Assembly (NCBI GenBank): GCA_021772165.1 | Contig: JAJFMM010000175.1 | Location: forward strand, 1 to 6,293 | DNA length: 6,293 bases | Source of the DNA: Chlamydiota bacterium | GTDB lineage: Bacteria > Chlamydiota > Chlamydiia > Chlamydiales > SM23-39 | Direction: 5' to 3' | In this document: positions 1-6,293 of the stretch, piece after piece | How positions within the stretch are numbered: the first letter of the stretch is position 1 | How the letters are laid out: the number at the start of each line of letters is the position of its first letter | The notes under the pieces: model-generated | What the model was told of the DNA's origin: nothing | Seen by the model: only the letters and a program-made list of their open reading frames with translations | Databases searched by the model: none | Made by a program: the position numbers and the translations under genes

Positions 1-4
1 ATTT

Positions 5-1024
5 ATGCGTAAACTAAACAGAATTCTTGTCACCGGCGGCGCCGGTTTCATCGGCTCGGCTTTCATCCGATGGCTGTTCAGACTCCCCGGATTCGAGGGG
101 CATGTTCTCAATCTCGATAAGCTCACCTATGCAGCCGATCTGTCTCTCCTAAAAGCCGTCGAGGGCCACCCCCGCTACCGCTTTATGCAGGGAGATATTC
201 TCGATCAGCCTCTGGTAGAATCCCTCTGCGAGCAGTACGAAATTGATGCGATTGTGCACTTTGCAGCAGAATCGCATGTCGATCGAAGCATCTCATCGGC
301 TAAGCCCTTCATCGAAACCAATGTACAAGGAACGCTCTCTCTTCTCGAGACGGTGCGCAAGTTTCCCGAGATCCATTTTCATCATGTCTCGACCGATGAG
401 GTCTATGGCGCTCTTGGTGAAAGCGGCTCCTTTCACGAGCAGTCGCCCTATCGACCGAATTCACCGTACGCCGCATCCAAGGCCGCATCCGATCATCTCG
501 TCCGCGCCTTTGCATGCACCTACAATCTCTCCACCACGATCTCTCACTGCAGCAATAACTATGGCCCCGGGCAGCATCAGGAAAAATTGATTCCTCTGAT
601 GCTAACCCAGGCGCTCGCTAAAAAATCTCTGCCCGTCTATGGCCGCGGCGCCAACATCCGCGACTGGCTCTATGTCGAAGACCACGTAGAGGCGATCTGG
701 AGTATCCTTTGCCGAGGCAAAAAAGGAGAGACGTACGATATTGGCGGCGGCGAAGAGCTGACCAATCTCAATCTCCTCAAACGCCTATTAGAAATTCTCT
801 CTGATGAAACAGGTGAGGACCTGCGCACTTACCACGCTCTGATTCGTTTTGTCACCGATCGCCCAGGCCACGATTTTCGCTACGCCATCGATAGCTCGAA
901 GAGTAGAGATGAGCTCGGCTGGGAACCGAAGAAGGGTCTCGATGCCGGCTTGAGAAAGACCATTCGCTGGTATTTACGGAAGACCAGGACAACTCCATTT
1001 CGCGTGACGGCAACAATTTCTTAA
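5..1024 (+). CDS. rmlB: dTDP-glucose 4,6-dehydratase (RmlB/RfbB), complete
   Basis: The 339-residue product is a cytoplasmic, NAD-dependent extended short-chain dehydrogenase. It converts dTDP-glucose to dTDP-4-keto-6-deoxyglucose, the second step towards dTDP-L-rhamnose and related deoxysugars of surface glycans. Visible motifs in order: Rossmann loop TGGAGFIGS (residues 10-18, GxxGxxG); DKLTYA (38-43), typical of RmlB for the NAD ribose; FAAESHVDRSI (86-96); STDEVYG (129-135) with the catalytic Asp131-Glu132 pair after Thr130; YAASK (155-159, YxxxK catalytic pair); SNNYGP (183-188) and EKLIP (193-197); GRGANIRDWLYVEDH (213-227); DRPGHDFRYAID (285-296); LGW (304-306). Length is normal for the family. 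The ATG at 5 gives the usual short N-terminus before the Rossmann strand; only four bases lie upstream, so the ribosome site is unseen. rmlA, rmlC and rmlD are not in the window. The last 15 residues, after the usual end near WYL, are a non-conserved basic and Thr-rich tail. Very sure of family; pathway end product inferred. Confidence 0.97.
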   Translation: MRKLNRILVTGGAGFIGSAFIRWLFRLPGFEGHVLNLDKLTYAADLSLLKAVEGHPRYRFMQGDILDQPLVESLCEQYEIDAIVHFAAESHVDRSISSAKPFIETNVQGTLSLLETVRKFPEIHFHHVSTDEVYGALGESGSFHEQSPYRPNSPYAASKAASDHLVRAFACTYNLSTTISHCSNNYGPGQHQEKLIPLMLTQALAKKSLPVYGRGANIRDWLYVEDHVEAIWSILCRGKKGETYDIGGGEELTNLNLLKRLLEILSDETGEDLRTYHALIRFVTDRPGHDFRYAIDSSKSRDELGWEPKKGLDAGLRKTIRWYLRKTRTTPFRVTATIS

Positions 1025-1033
1025 AAGAAATTG
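1014..1033. repeat. AT-rich perfect dyad spanning the rmlB stop codon
   Basis: CAATTTCTT (1014-1022) and AAGAAATTG (1025-1033) are exact reverse complements separated by two A bases; the rmlB TAA stop lies at the centre. As RNA it would fold as an AT-rich stem-loop. It is followed on the + strand by a run of A, not T, so it is not a standard intrinsic terminator. It could protect the 3' end of rmlB mRNA or be chance in an AT-rich gap. Confidence 0.4.
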
Positions 1034-1055
1034 AAAAAATTGCTTACCTTGTCTT

Positions 1056-1091
1056 AACCTGCTTGCCTTAAAGAAAAGGAACAGGTTTTTT
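1056..1091 (+). promoter_or_regulatory. possible weak stem-loop with T-run enclosing the ribosome site of the next gene
   Basis: AACCTG (1056-1061) pairs with CAGGTT (1082-1087), and the right arm runs into TTTTTT (1086-1091) ending one base before the ATG at 1093. The 20-base loop contains the only Shine-Dalgarno-like sequence, AAGGA (1076-1080). The shape recalls a weak terminator or a translation-control hairpin, but a six-pair stem with a long loop is only marginally stable. Function is inferred. Confidence 0.3.
1076..1080 (+). promoter_or_regulatory. Shine-Dalgarno-like AAGGA for the GH64-like gene
   Basis: AAGGA sits 12 bases before the ATG at 1093, longer than the usual 5-9 base spacing. 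It is the best candidate in the gap and supports the ATG at 1093, which also gives a proper signal peptide. No convincing -35/-10 pair was found between 1025 and 1075; TTGAAA at 1031 has only a poor -10 match at the right distance. Confidence 0.5.
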
Positions 1092-1092
1092 C

Positions 1093-3156
1093 ATGATTAA
1101 GTCTATACGTACCGTTTTTCAGGCAGCGATTGGCTGCTTTTTTGTTGGGTTGCCCTCTGCGTTTTCGGTTCTTCCAGCCCCTCTACAAGATCACTGCCCC
1201 GTCGTTCTGGTCAATCGATCGACTGTAGATTCAACTAAGGTCTTTTTTGTCTGTCATGGCAATGATGAGAATGGCATTCCCTGCTTTTTGGTGCCCGATT
1301 CCACCACAGGGATCTGTGCAATCGTTTATCCAACTCCAACAGGCAGCCCGAGCTCTGCCAGTGTCAGTAAAAAGTTGTCCGAACTACCCTTGGCAACAGG
1401 AACAGGCATCACGGGTGTTGCTGGTACAGATCTTCGTATCATCTTTCTGCCTATCAACAGTGCATCAAGGGGTTATCTCTCCTTGAACGAACCGATGTAT
1501 CTCGCGACCAAACTCAATCCGGCACTAGGTGTTTTAGGGGTGGATGACTCTTCGGTGACTTCGCTCTCAGATCCCAATTACTACACGTTCTACCAGGATT
1601 TCGAATTTGGACTCGTTCAGACGGACGTAACAACTTCTTTGTCGAGAATGTTCATCAACCTCTCTTGGGTCGACTATTTCTGCCTTCCCATGGAGCTCTT
1701 TGCATCCGAATATCCTCCCACAACTCCCATAACTCCCATTGCGATTCAGTTTTCTGCTCTTCCCTCAGGAACGGGGATCTCTCAGAATCGCGATGGGACA
1801 ACCGGGCTCATTAGTGATATCAATTCCACCTCTACAGGATTGGGTCAGTTTCCAACTACCTGGGGACCGCTCTCTCTCCCTTTTTACGCAGACCCCTATA
1901 ACGATACCACAGCCTTAACTACTCTCCGTGTGCTGGCGGCAAAAAACAGTTTGGGATTAGGCGCTAGTTCGAATCAGTTCAATGGTGCAAAGGTTCCGCA
2001 GACATTTTTCCCGGAAGACTATATCACGAGCACGAGCGCAGGACCTATGCCGGGGGTGAGTTTTCTAGATGCTCTATACACTCATTACCAAAGTGATACG
2101 CTCTATACCACGATCCACCCTGCGAATCTACCGGCTGCAGTCTATGCCATCACTTCCAATGCAAGCAACCTGGTGTTGACATTTACCGGACCGGGAGGCT
2201 CTGCGCCCAACTACACTCTGGATCTCTCCATGCTTACCACGGAACAGCTCTTAACCGGAGCGGACAGTGGAACCGATTGGCCCTACACTCTAACCGGAGG
2301 AACAGATTCTGCAGCTTATACAAATGAGTTGGATAAGCTGTTTAGTGGTCTTTTCACGATTGGCCAGCTGCCTCTTACCAGTCTTGCAACCTCTGCAACC
2401 TCTCCGCCAGGTCCTTTTGATAACAGCCAGTTCAATAGTACCGCGTCGCCCGGAGGCTTTGCGCAATTACCAATACCAACAGGTGGGACTACATCGTATT
2501 TCAATAATCCTCCTGGCTACACCTCGAATGGCCCTTGGTATAACCTCTATGATGTGGTGATTCACCAATTACCTGGACAACTTAGCAAGGGAATCATTCC
2601 GGGGGGTAATAATTCAACGCTGGGTCTCGGTTATGGCTATGACTTCGATGATCTACTGAACCTCGCGGGCTTAATCGCCTTGGATATCCAGGATCAATAT
2701 GGAAATCCATCTATGGAAACAGGCGCAAAGCAACCTTTTATTGTGATGTCGATAGAGGCGTTGGATGCAGCGCTGGTCCCGGATATCAGGACGGATGCCT
2801 ACTCCTATCCCGTTACGGTAGACGCTGCACCGAATGGAGTCGCGGTCTCTTTTTCTCATTACAATGGGACGGCCACTGTGGTGACGCCGGCTTCCACGAC
2901 GGTACCCGTCTCGTTAGGAACCGTTGTCGTGGATGCAACGCACCCTTTTCAGGCGATATTTCTGTTCGATGGCGTTACTTATACGTACAATATCAATCTG
3001 AAGCGCCAGATCGTAACTCCATCCACTACAACGGCCACCTATTCCGCGGCTGATGAACAGTTTCAGGGTAGTTTCACCTTTACGGTCACCGGGCCTCAAG
3101 GAACTCCTTCCTTTACACTGGCTTACAATAGCTCGCCACCTACATGGCCGGGTTAA
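1093..3156 (+). CDS. secreted GH64-like (beta-1,3-glucanase, thaumatin-like fold) protein
   Basis: The 687-residue product has a signal peptide (Lys3 and Arg6, hydrophobic 8-20, likely cleavage around 23-25), so it is exported. The rest resembles glycoside hydrolase family 64, enzymes that release laminari-oligosaccharides from beta-1,3-glucan. Family-like stretches in order: VVLVNRS near residue 38; LRIIFLP near 113; SDPNYY then DFEFGL with Glu171; INLSWVDYFCLP with Asp194; LRVLAAK (278-284); FFPEDYI then LDALYTHYQSDTL (about 325-337); a beta stretch YAITSNASNLVLTF; ELDKLFSGLF; and GYGYDFDD (513-520), matching the family's late YGF-x-(F/Y)DD motif. Glu171 and Asp194 align with the two acidic catalytic residues of the family, but are 23 apart instead of about 16 because of an insertion. 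About 120 residues after 565 form an extra Thr/Val-rich beta region. Activity is not certain; it could be a binder of the same fold. It follows rmlB by 68 bases and ends 7 bases before a terminator. Confidence 0.72.
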   Translation: MIKSIRTVFQAAIGCFFVGLPSAFSVLPAPLQDHCPVVLVNRSTVDSTKVFFVCHGNDENGIPCFLVPDSTTGICAIVYPTPTGSPSSASVSKKLSELPLATGTGITGVAGTDLRIIFLPINSASRGYLSLNEPMYLATKLNPALGVLGVDDSSVTSLSDPNYYTFYQDFEFGLVQTDVTTSLSRMFINLSWVDYFCLPMELFASEYPPTTPITPIAIQFSALPSGTGISQNRDGTTGLISDINSTSTGLGQFPTTWGPLSLPFYADPYNDTTALTTLRVLAAKNSLGLGASSNQFNGAKVPQTFFPEDYITSTSAGPMPGVSFLDALYTHYQSDTLYTTIHPANLPAAVYAITSNASNLVLTFTGPGGSAPNYTLDLSMLTTEQLLTGADSGTDWPYTLTGGTDSAAYTNELDKLFSGLFTIGQLPLTSLATSATSPPGPFDNSQFNSTASPGGFAQLPIPTGGTTSYFNNPPGYTSNGPWYNLYDVVIHQLPGQLSKGIIPGGNNSTLGLGYGYDFDDLLNLAGLIALDIQDQYGNPSMETGAKQPFIVMSIEALDAALVPDIRTDAYSYPVTVDAAPNGVAVSFSHYNGTATVVTPASTTVPVSLGTVVVDATHPFQAIFLFDGVTYTYNINLKRQIVTPSTTTATYSAADEQFQGSFTFTVTGPQGTPSFTLAYNSSPPTWPG

Positions 3157-3163
3157 TTCATAT

Positions 3164-3199
3164 AAACAGGATGTCAGTTCTAACTGACATCCTGTTTTT
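3164..3199 (+). terminator. strong rho-independent terminator
   Basis: AAACAGGATGTCAGTT (3164-3179) and its exact reverse complement (3182-3197) form a 16-pair stem with a two-base CT centre, opening in practice to a 4-6 base loop. The right arm ends in TTTTT (3195-3199). It begins 7 bases after the stop of the GH64-like gene and should end that transcript, separating it from the repeat-protein gene. The left flank (TATA then AAA) gives a TTTATA tail on the opposite strand, so weak action in the other direction is possible. Confidence 0.95.
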
Positions 3200-3202
3200 A
3201 CT

Positions 3203-3231
3203 TTGATGGTAAAGCCATTTTCTGAGATAGA
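3203..3231 (+). promoter_or_regulatory. candidate weak promoter for the repeat-protein gene
   Basis: TTGATG (3203-3208, four of six matches to a -35) lies 17 bases before GATAGA (3226-3231, a poor -10). A promoter must exist close by because the terminator ends at 3199, but this pair would start transcription almost at the ATG at 3240, giving a leaderless or near-leaderless message. Tentative; a promoter inside the upstream gene with read-through is the alternative. Confidence 0.2.
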
Positions 3232-3238
3232 TTCAGAA
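3220..3238. repeat. 6-base dyad immediately before the repeat-protein start codon
   Basis: TTCTGA (3220-3225) and TCAGAA (3233-3238) are exact reverse complements around GATAGAT, and the right arm ends one base before the ATG at 3240. It could be an operator half-site pair or a small RNA hairpin at the start codon. A six-base dyad may also be chance. Confidence 0.3.
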
Positions 3239-3239
3239 C

Positions 3240-6200
3240 ATGCGACGATTCTATCTTTCTGCCTTTATCCTACACTCCAGTTTACTGGGGGCTGCCACTC
3301 TTACATGGAATGGCACAACAAATTCCATGAATACAGCTGCTAACTGGAGTCCTGCACAGGTTCCGGTCAATAGCGATGATCTGATCTTTCCGGCATCGGC
3401 TGCCTTTTTTAAAGCTGTCCTGAATAATATCTCCCCCACTTTTGCGACTCTTGGCAATCTAACGATTTCCGATGCTTATACATTTACAGGAGGTGGTTTC
3501 ACTATTCCTACAGGTGATCATTTTCTGGTCTACGGGGGTTCCGGATCGAATATCAATGTTGGCCCTATCACTCTGACAGGAACCTGGAAGGTAAGCGGAT
3601 TCGGAGCCTCTCCCGGCAATACGATCGAGAGTTCGATGTCAGGTGCCGGTGGTCTTACTGTTACGGGCTCTTATGTAGTTCTGAGCGGCGTTAACACTTA
3701 CACAGGGGCGACGACACTCGCTACCGGTGCGACTCTTAAAGCCATGGGGGCAAGTGCATTTTCACCCTCATCTGCCTTCTCTCTGGCAAGTGGAGCCATA
3801 CTCGATTTAAACAGTTTCAGTAATACTGTCGGTACTCTTACAGGTGTTGCGGCAGGCTCTGTTACCTTGGGCACAGCGACTCTGACGGTAACAAACACAG
3901 GTGCTATTGATTTTCCGGCGCCGATCTCTCCCGGTACCACAGTTGTAGGTGGCGGAGTTGCTTTGGGCACCGGTAGTACCGGAACCTTGACGCTCAGTGG
4001 CAATAATACTTACAGCTCAATGGCAACGCCCGGATCGACCAGTGTCGTTGCAGGTACGCTGAAAGCAGGATCTGCTACAGCCTTTGGATCCTATTCCAAT
4101 GTGAGCGTATCGGCCGGAGCGTTCCTGGATCTCCATAACTTTGCCAATACATTCGGCACGCTCGCCGGTGCGGGTACGATTACACTCGGCTCGGCGACAC
4201 TGACTTGCTCTCAGGGCGGCTCCTTTTCCGGTCCGATCAATGGAACCGGTGGTCTTTCACTTACTTCCTCGACTCTTACTTTGACAGGTGCAAACGGCTA
4301 TACAGGAACAACGACGGTTCAAGGTGGAAGTACGTTGACCGTCAATGATCTCGGAGCGAGCGGCGCGCTGCTCTTTTCGACAGGTGGCGCAACCGTAAAA
4401 GCTGCGATGCCCTTTACGTTTGCCAATGCCGTTACATTGACCGGCGCAGGTGAATTCGATACAGATGGCAATACGGTTACACTCAGTGGAGCCGTTACTG
4501 GCCCCGGCGCTTTGACCAAGTCGGCCACAGCGGGAGTACTGATTCTCAATGGCGCGAATGGCTACACCGGACGGACGACCGTCAATGGTGGTACGCTAAG
4601 AGCGGGAGCCGCATCCACATCGGCCTTTGGTACCAATTCCTCTGTAGGCTTGACCGGAACGGTCGCTATTCCAGGCGTTCTGGATCTCAATGACAAAAAC
4701 AACTCCATTTTAAGTCTCCGAGGAGCTGTTGATACATCCGTCACCCTGGGCACTGCGACGTTGACCATCAGTGGTGCCAGCGTAAATGACGCTTTCTATG
4801 GTATTATTTCCGGTACAGGAGACCTCGTTTCGAGCGGCGGTACGCTCTCTTTGCTGAAAACAAACACCTACACAGGAACGACCACCGTATCAGGCGGAGC
4901 AACTTTCAATACTCTGGACTTGGGGGCGACAACCGGCCTGACTTTTGGCATGGGGGGCGGTAATATTGAATTTGGGAGCGCGACCACGTCTACAGCGCCT
5001 CTTACGATCGATGGTCCTACCACCTTCGGCTCCAATACTTTTGATGTCACGCTCAGTGGTGCGATTGGCAATAGCGGAACAGCGAACCTGATCAATAAGC
5101 TCGGTTTGGGGACCTTGACTCTAACCGGAGCCAATACGAACGCGGCTCAGATTACGCTTGAGGGAGGCGTTCTGAATGTAGATTCTACCAGCTTGGGATC
5201 TACGACTGCGCTCGTTTTCGATACCTTCGGGGGGACTCTGCAGGCGGGTGGTGCGATGACAATTACGCAACCCATCACGTTGTCCGCAGGCGGTACCATC
5301 GATACGAATGGCAATGCCGTAACCATCAGCGGTCCTATTGGCACCGCCAATCCTTTTACCAAAACCGGCGCAGGTGTCCTCACCCTGTCAGGGGCGAACA
5401 ACTACGCAGCGCGGACGTCGATCTCCGGTGGTACTTTGAAAGTCACACCGACCTCTTTCCCTACGGGATCGCAGCTTGTATTCCGAGGAACCGGTGGTAC
5501 GTTCCAGGCAGATGCACCCTTTCCGACCATGACCTCTTCTGTTGTATTTATGGCGGACGGAACGATCGATACGAATGGCAATGACATGACAATCTCCGGA
5601 GTCATGGCAGGTCTTGCAGCCAATTCGTTTACCAAAGCGGGAGCGGGAACCTTAACGCTGAGTGGGGCGAACATCTACACCGGACCGACCAATGTCACCG
5701 GAGGAACACTAAAAGCAGCTGTAGCCACAGGCAGCGGAGCTTTTGGGGTGGGTTCTGCCGTAACGGTCAGCGCGGGCGCTACTCTTGACTTCGACACCTT
5801 TGCCAACTCCGTAGCCAGCCTCTCCAACTCGGGCACACTCCTGAGCAGTGCAACGATTACGACGGGGACCTTTACGCAAACAGCTGCCCCTGCCGCAACG
5901 ACATTCAATTTCCCAAGCACGACAGTATCGCCTGTCGGAAACGTAGTCGCAACGGGAGCGATTGCCCTCGACGGACCTTTGACCGTCACGAGCACGGGCG
6001 GATTTGCAGGAGGAGCCTCTACTGAGGTGATCCTATTTCAATCCTCCGGAACGGGCAAACAGCTCACCGGTGCCTTCTCAACGACCACAGTACCTTTTGG
6101 CAAGATCAGTTATGATTATAGTGCCAACACAGTGACTTTAGGCGCCTCATCCACAGCTTGCGACGGTAACTGGGCAGCTGCTGCGGATGGCAACTGGGCG

Positions 6201-6293
6201 ACCATGGGCATCTGGGCTACATGCGTACCTGGCCTCGGCGCTACAGCGGATCACGACACAGCGACCTTTGGTACCGTGGGGGCAGGAACTGTT
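3240..6293 (+). CDS. giant exported autotransporter-associated beta-strand repeat (PATR) protein, 3' end beyond window
   Basis: From the ATG at 3240 the frame is open for 1018 codons to the right edge. An in-frame TAG at 3228 leaves this as the first possible start; no good Shine-Dalgarno precedes it. Residues 1-18 are a short signal peptide (Arg2, Arg3, hydrophobic core, cleavage after LGA). A head module follows (about 20-50: TLTWNG, NW, P, DD, IF), then beta-rich sequence with eight cores of the type LTLSGANxYTG, starting near residues 148, 252, 348, 436, 538, 628, 716 and 807, as in family TIGR02601. A linking region (about 840-970) ends in SYDYSANTVTLGA, after which a second head begins. 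The protein is rich in Thr, Gly, Ala and Ser, with only three Cys seen (323, 974, 995). Such proteins form long beta-solenoid passengers secreted through a C-terminal barrel or held on the surface; no barrel is visible here, so the secretion route is inferred. Probable role is adhesion or surface display; no catalytic motif seen. Confidence 0.9.
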   Translation, partial: MRRFYLSAFILHSSLLGAATLTWNGTTNSMNTAANWSPAQVPVNSDDLIFPASAAFFKAVLNNISPTFATLGNLTISDAYTFTGGGFTIPTGDHFLVYGGSGSNINVGPITLTGTWKVSGFGASPGNTIESSMSGAGGLTVTGSYVVLSGVNTYTGATTLATGATLKAMGASAFSPSSAFSLASGAILDLNSFSNTVGTLTGVAAGSVTLGTATLTVTNTGAIDFPAPISPGTTVVGGGVALGTGSTGTLTLSGNNTYSSMATPGSTSVVAGTLKAGSATAFGSYSNVSVSAGAFLDLHNFANTFGTLAGAGTITLGSATLTCSQGGSFSGPINGTGGLSLTSSTLTLTGANGYTGTTTVQGGSTLTVNDLGASGALLFSTGGATVKAAMPFTFANAVTLTGAGEFDTDGNTVTLSGAVTGPGALTKSATAGVLILNGANGYTGRTTVNGGTLRAGAASTSAFGTNSSVGLTGTVAIPGVLDLNDKNNSILSLRGAVDTSVTLGTATLTISGASVNDAFYGIISGTGDLVSSGGTLSLLKTNTYTGTTTVSGGATFNTLDLGATTGLTFGMGGGNIEFGSATTSTAPLTIDGPTTFGSNTFDVTLSGAIGNSGTANLINKLGLGTLTLTGANTNAAQITLEGGVLNVDSTSLGSTTALVFDTFGGTLQAGGAMTITQPITLSAGGTIDTNGNAVTISGPIGTANPFTKTGAGVLTLSGANNYAARTSISGGTLKVTPTSFPTGSQLVFRGTGGTFQADAPFPTMTSSVVFMADGTIDTNGNDMTISGVMAGLAANSFTKAGAGTLTLSGANIYTGPTNVTGGTLKAAVATGSGAFGVGSAVTVSAGATLDFDTFANSVASLSNSGTLLSSATITTGTFTQTAAPAATTFNFPSTTVSPVGNVVATGAIALDGPLTVTSTGGFAGGASTEVILFQSSGTGKQLTGAFSTTTVPFGKISYDYSANTVTLGASSTACDGNWAAAADGNWATMGIWATCVPGLGATADHDTATFGTVGAGTV
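3297..3389 (+). other. head module 1 of the repeat protein (residues 20-50)
   Basis: TLTWNGTTN, then NW at 35-36, P at 38 and 42, DD at 46-47 and F50, form the pattern W...W.P..VP...D...F. This short motif commonly opens PATR passenger units. It lies directly after the signal peptide and recurs at the right edge of the window. Confidence 0.7.
5298..5316 (+). repeat. 19-base exact direct repeat, copy 1
   Basis: ATCGATACGAATGGCAATG encodes IDTNGN and the first base of the next codon in the class B unit 6. The identical sequence recurs 267 bases (89 codons) later, at the same place in unit 7, so the repeat follows the protein units and keeps frame. Confidence 0.9.
5565..5583 (+). repeat. 19-base exact direct repeat, copy 2
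   Basis: Second exact copy of the sequence at 5298-5316, in unit 7 of the array. Recombination between the two copies would remove exactly 89 codons in frame, that is one whole class B unit. Confidence 0.9.
6159..6269 (+). other. head module 2 of the repeat protein (residues 974-1010)
   Basis: CDGNW (974-978), then DGNW (983-986), W992, CVPG (995-998), DHD (1004-1006) and F1010 repeat the W...W...VP...D...F pattern of the N-terminal head. Cys974 and Cys995 occur only in this copy and could pair as a disulfide after export. It marks the start of a further passenger unit that continues past the window. Confidence 0.65.

Larger units (their letters stand above)
3681..5863 (+). repeat. eight-unit PATR array in two classes, order A-A-B-A-B-B-B-A
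   Basis: Unit cores begin at 3681, 3993, 4281, 4545, 4851, 5121, 5385 and 5658, with core-to-core distances of 104, 96, 88, 102, 90, 88 and 91 residues. Class A units (1, 2, 4, 8) continue with an AFG or AFS stretch and a LDLxxFxNT-like stretch, then TLGTATLT or similar. Class B units (3, 5, 6, 7) continue with L(V/L)F or LTF, a GG-rich strand, then DTDGN or DTNGN (less clear in unit 5) and VT(L/I)SG. Class A units with a measurable length are 96-104 residues, class B units 88-91. The YTG core is intact in units 1, 3, 4, 5 and 8, and changed in 2 (TYS), 6 (NTNA) and 7 (NYAA). The end of the last unit is approximate. Confidence 0.85.

Noticed and set aside
243..590. Overlapping + strand and - strand frames inside rmlB
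   Set aside because: They lie over highly conserved rmlB motifs and show no domain, signal or ribosome site of their own.
1126..1137. Possible lipobox (AIGC, residues 12-15) in the GH64-like protein
   Set aside because: The hydrophobic part before Cys15 is too short, position -3 is Ala rather than Leu, and the hydrophobic stretch continues past the Cys to a normal cleavage region near residues 23-25.
3681..5863. CRISPR or other non-coding array
   Set aside because: The periodicity is about 264-312 bases, diverged at DNA level and kept in the reading frame, so it is protein repeat structure.
3251..5995. A series of open frames on the - strand, rich in Val, Pro and Ala, across the repeat gene
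   Set aside because: They are the antisense of the in-frame + strand repeat coding sequence. Their low-complexity composition mirrors Thr/Gly/Ala/Ser codons, and the + strand frame has a signal peptide and recognisable repeats.
3240..6293. Chlamydial polymorphic membrane protein (Pmp) family for the repeat protein
   Set aside because: The defining repeated GGAI motif is not seen, and the cores are clearly of the PATR type (LTLSGANxYTG).

Overview
The window reads as a chromosomal segment of a Gram-negative bacterium. It holds three genes, all on the + strand, and no RNA gene, transposase or CRISPR array was seen. Two observations point to a Gram-negative host: a nucleotide-sugar enzyme of the type used for O-antigen and cell-surface glycans, and a long passenger-like protein built of autotransporter-associated beta-strand repeats. 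Such repeat proteins are common in Verrucomicrobia and Lentisphaerae and also occur in environmental Chlamydiae, so a PVC-group organism is a reasonable guess. The base composition (about half G+C by eye) does not settle it.

Layout. Positions 5-1024 encode a complete dTDP-glucose 4,6-dehydratase (rmlB) with every family motif in place. A 68-base gap carries two small dyads. Positions 1093-3156 encode a 687-residue secreted protein. I read it as a divergent relative of glycoside hydrolase family 64 (beta-1,3-glucanase, thaumatin-like fold), with insertions and an extra C-terminal beta-rich region. A very strong intrinsic terminator (3164-3199) follows. From 3240 to the right edge a single frame stays open for 1018 codons without a stop. 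It encodes the start of a very large exported protein: signal peptide, Trp-rich head module, eight units of about 88-104 residues, a linking beta region, and then the start of a second head module just before the edge.

How they fit together. All three products concern the cell surface or the space outside it: sugar-nucleotide synthesis for surface glycan, a secreted beta-glucan-acting enzyme or binder, and a giant exported repeat protein. The terminator separates the giant gene from the other two, so it is probably transcribed on its own. The rmlB and GH64-like genes could share a transcript or be separate. Nothing in the sequence proves a shared pathway.

The most notable point is the internal design of the third gene. 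Its units fall into two length and sequence classes in the order A-A-B-A-B-B-B-A, and the head module recurs after 955 residues, which suggests a protein made of at least two super-modules.
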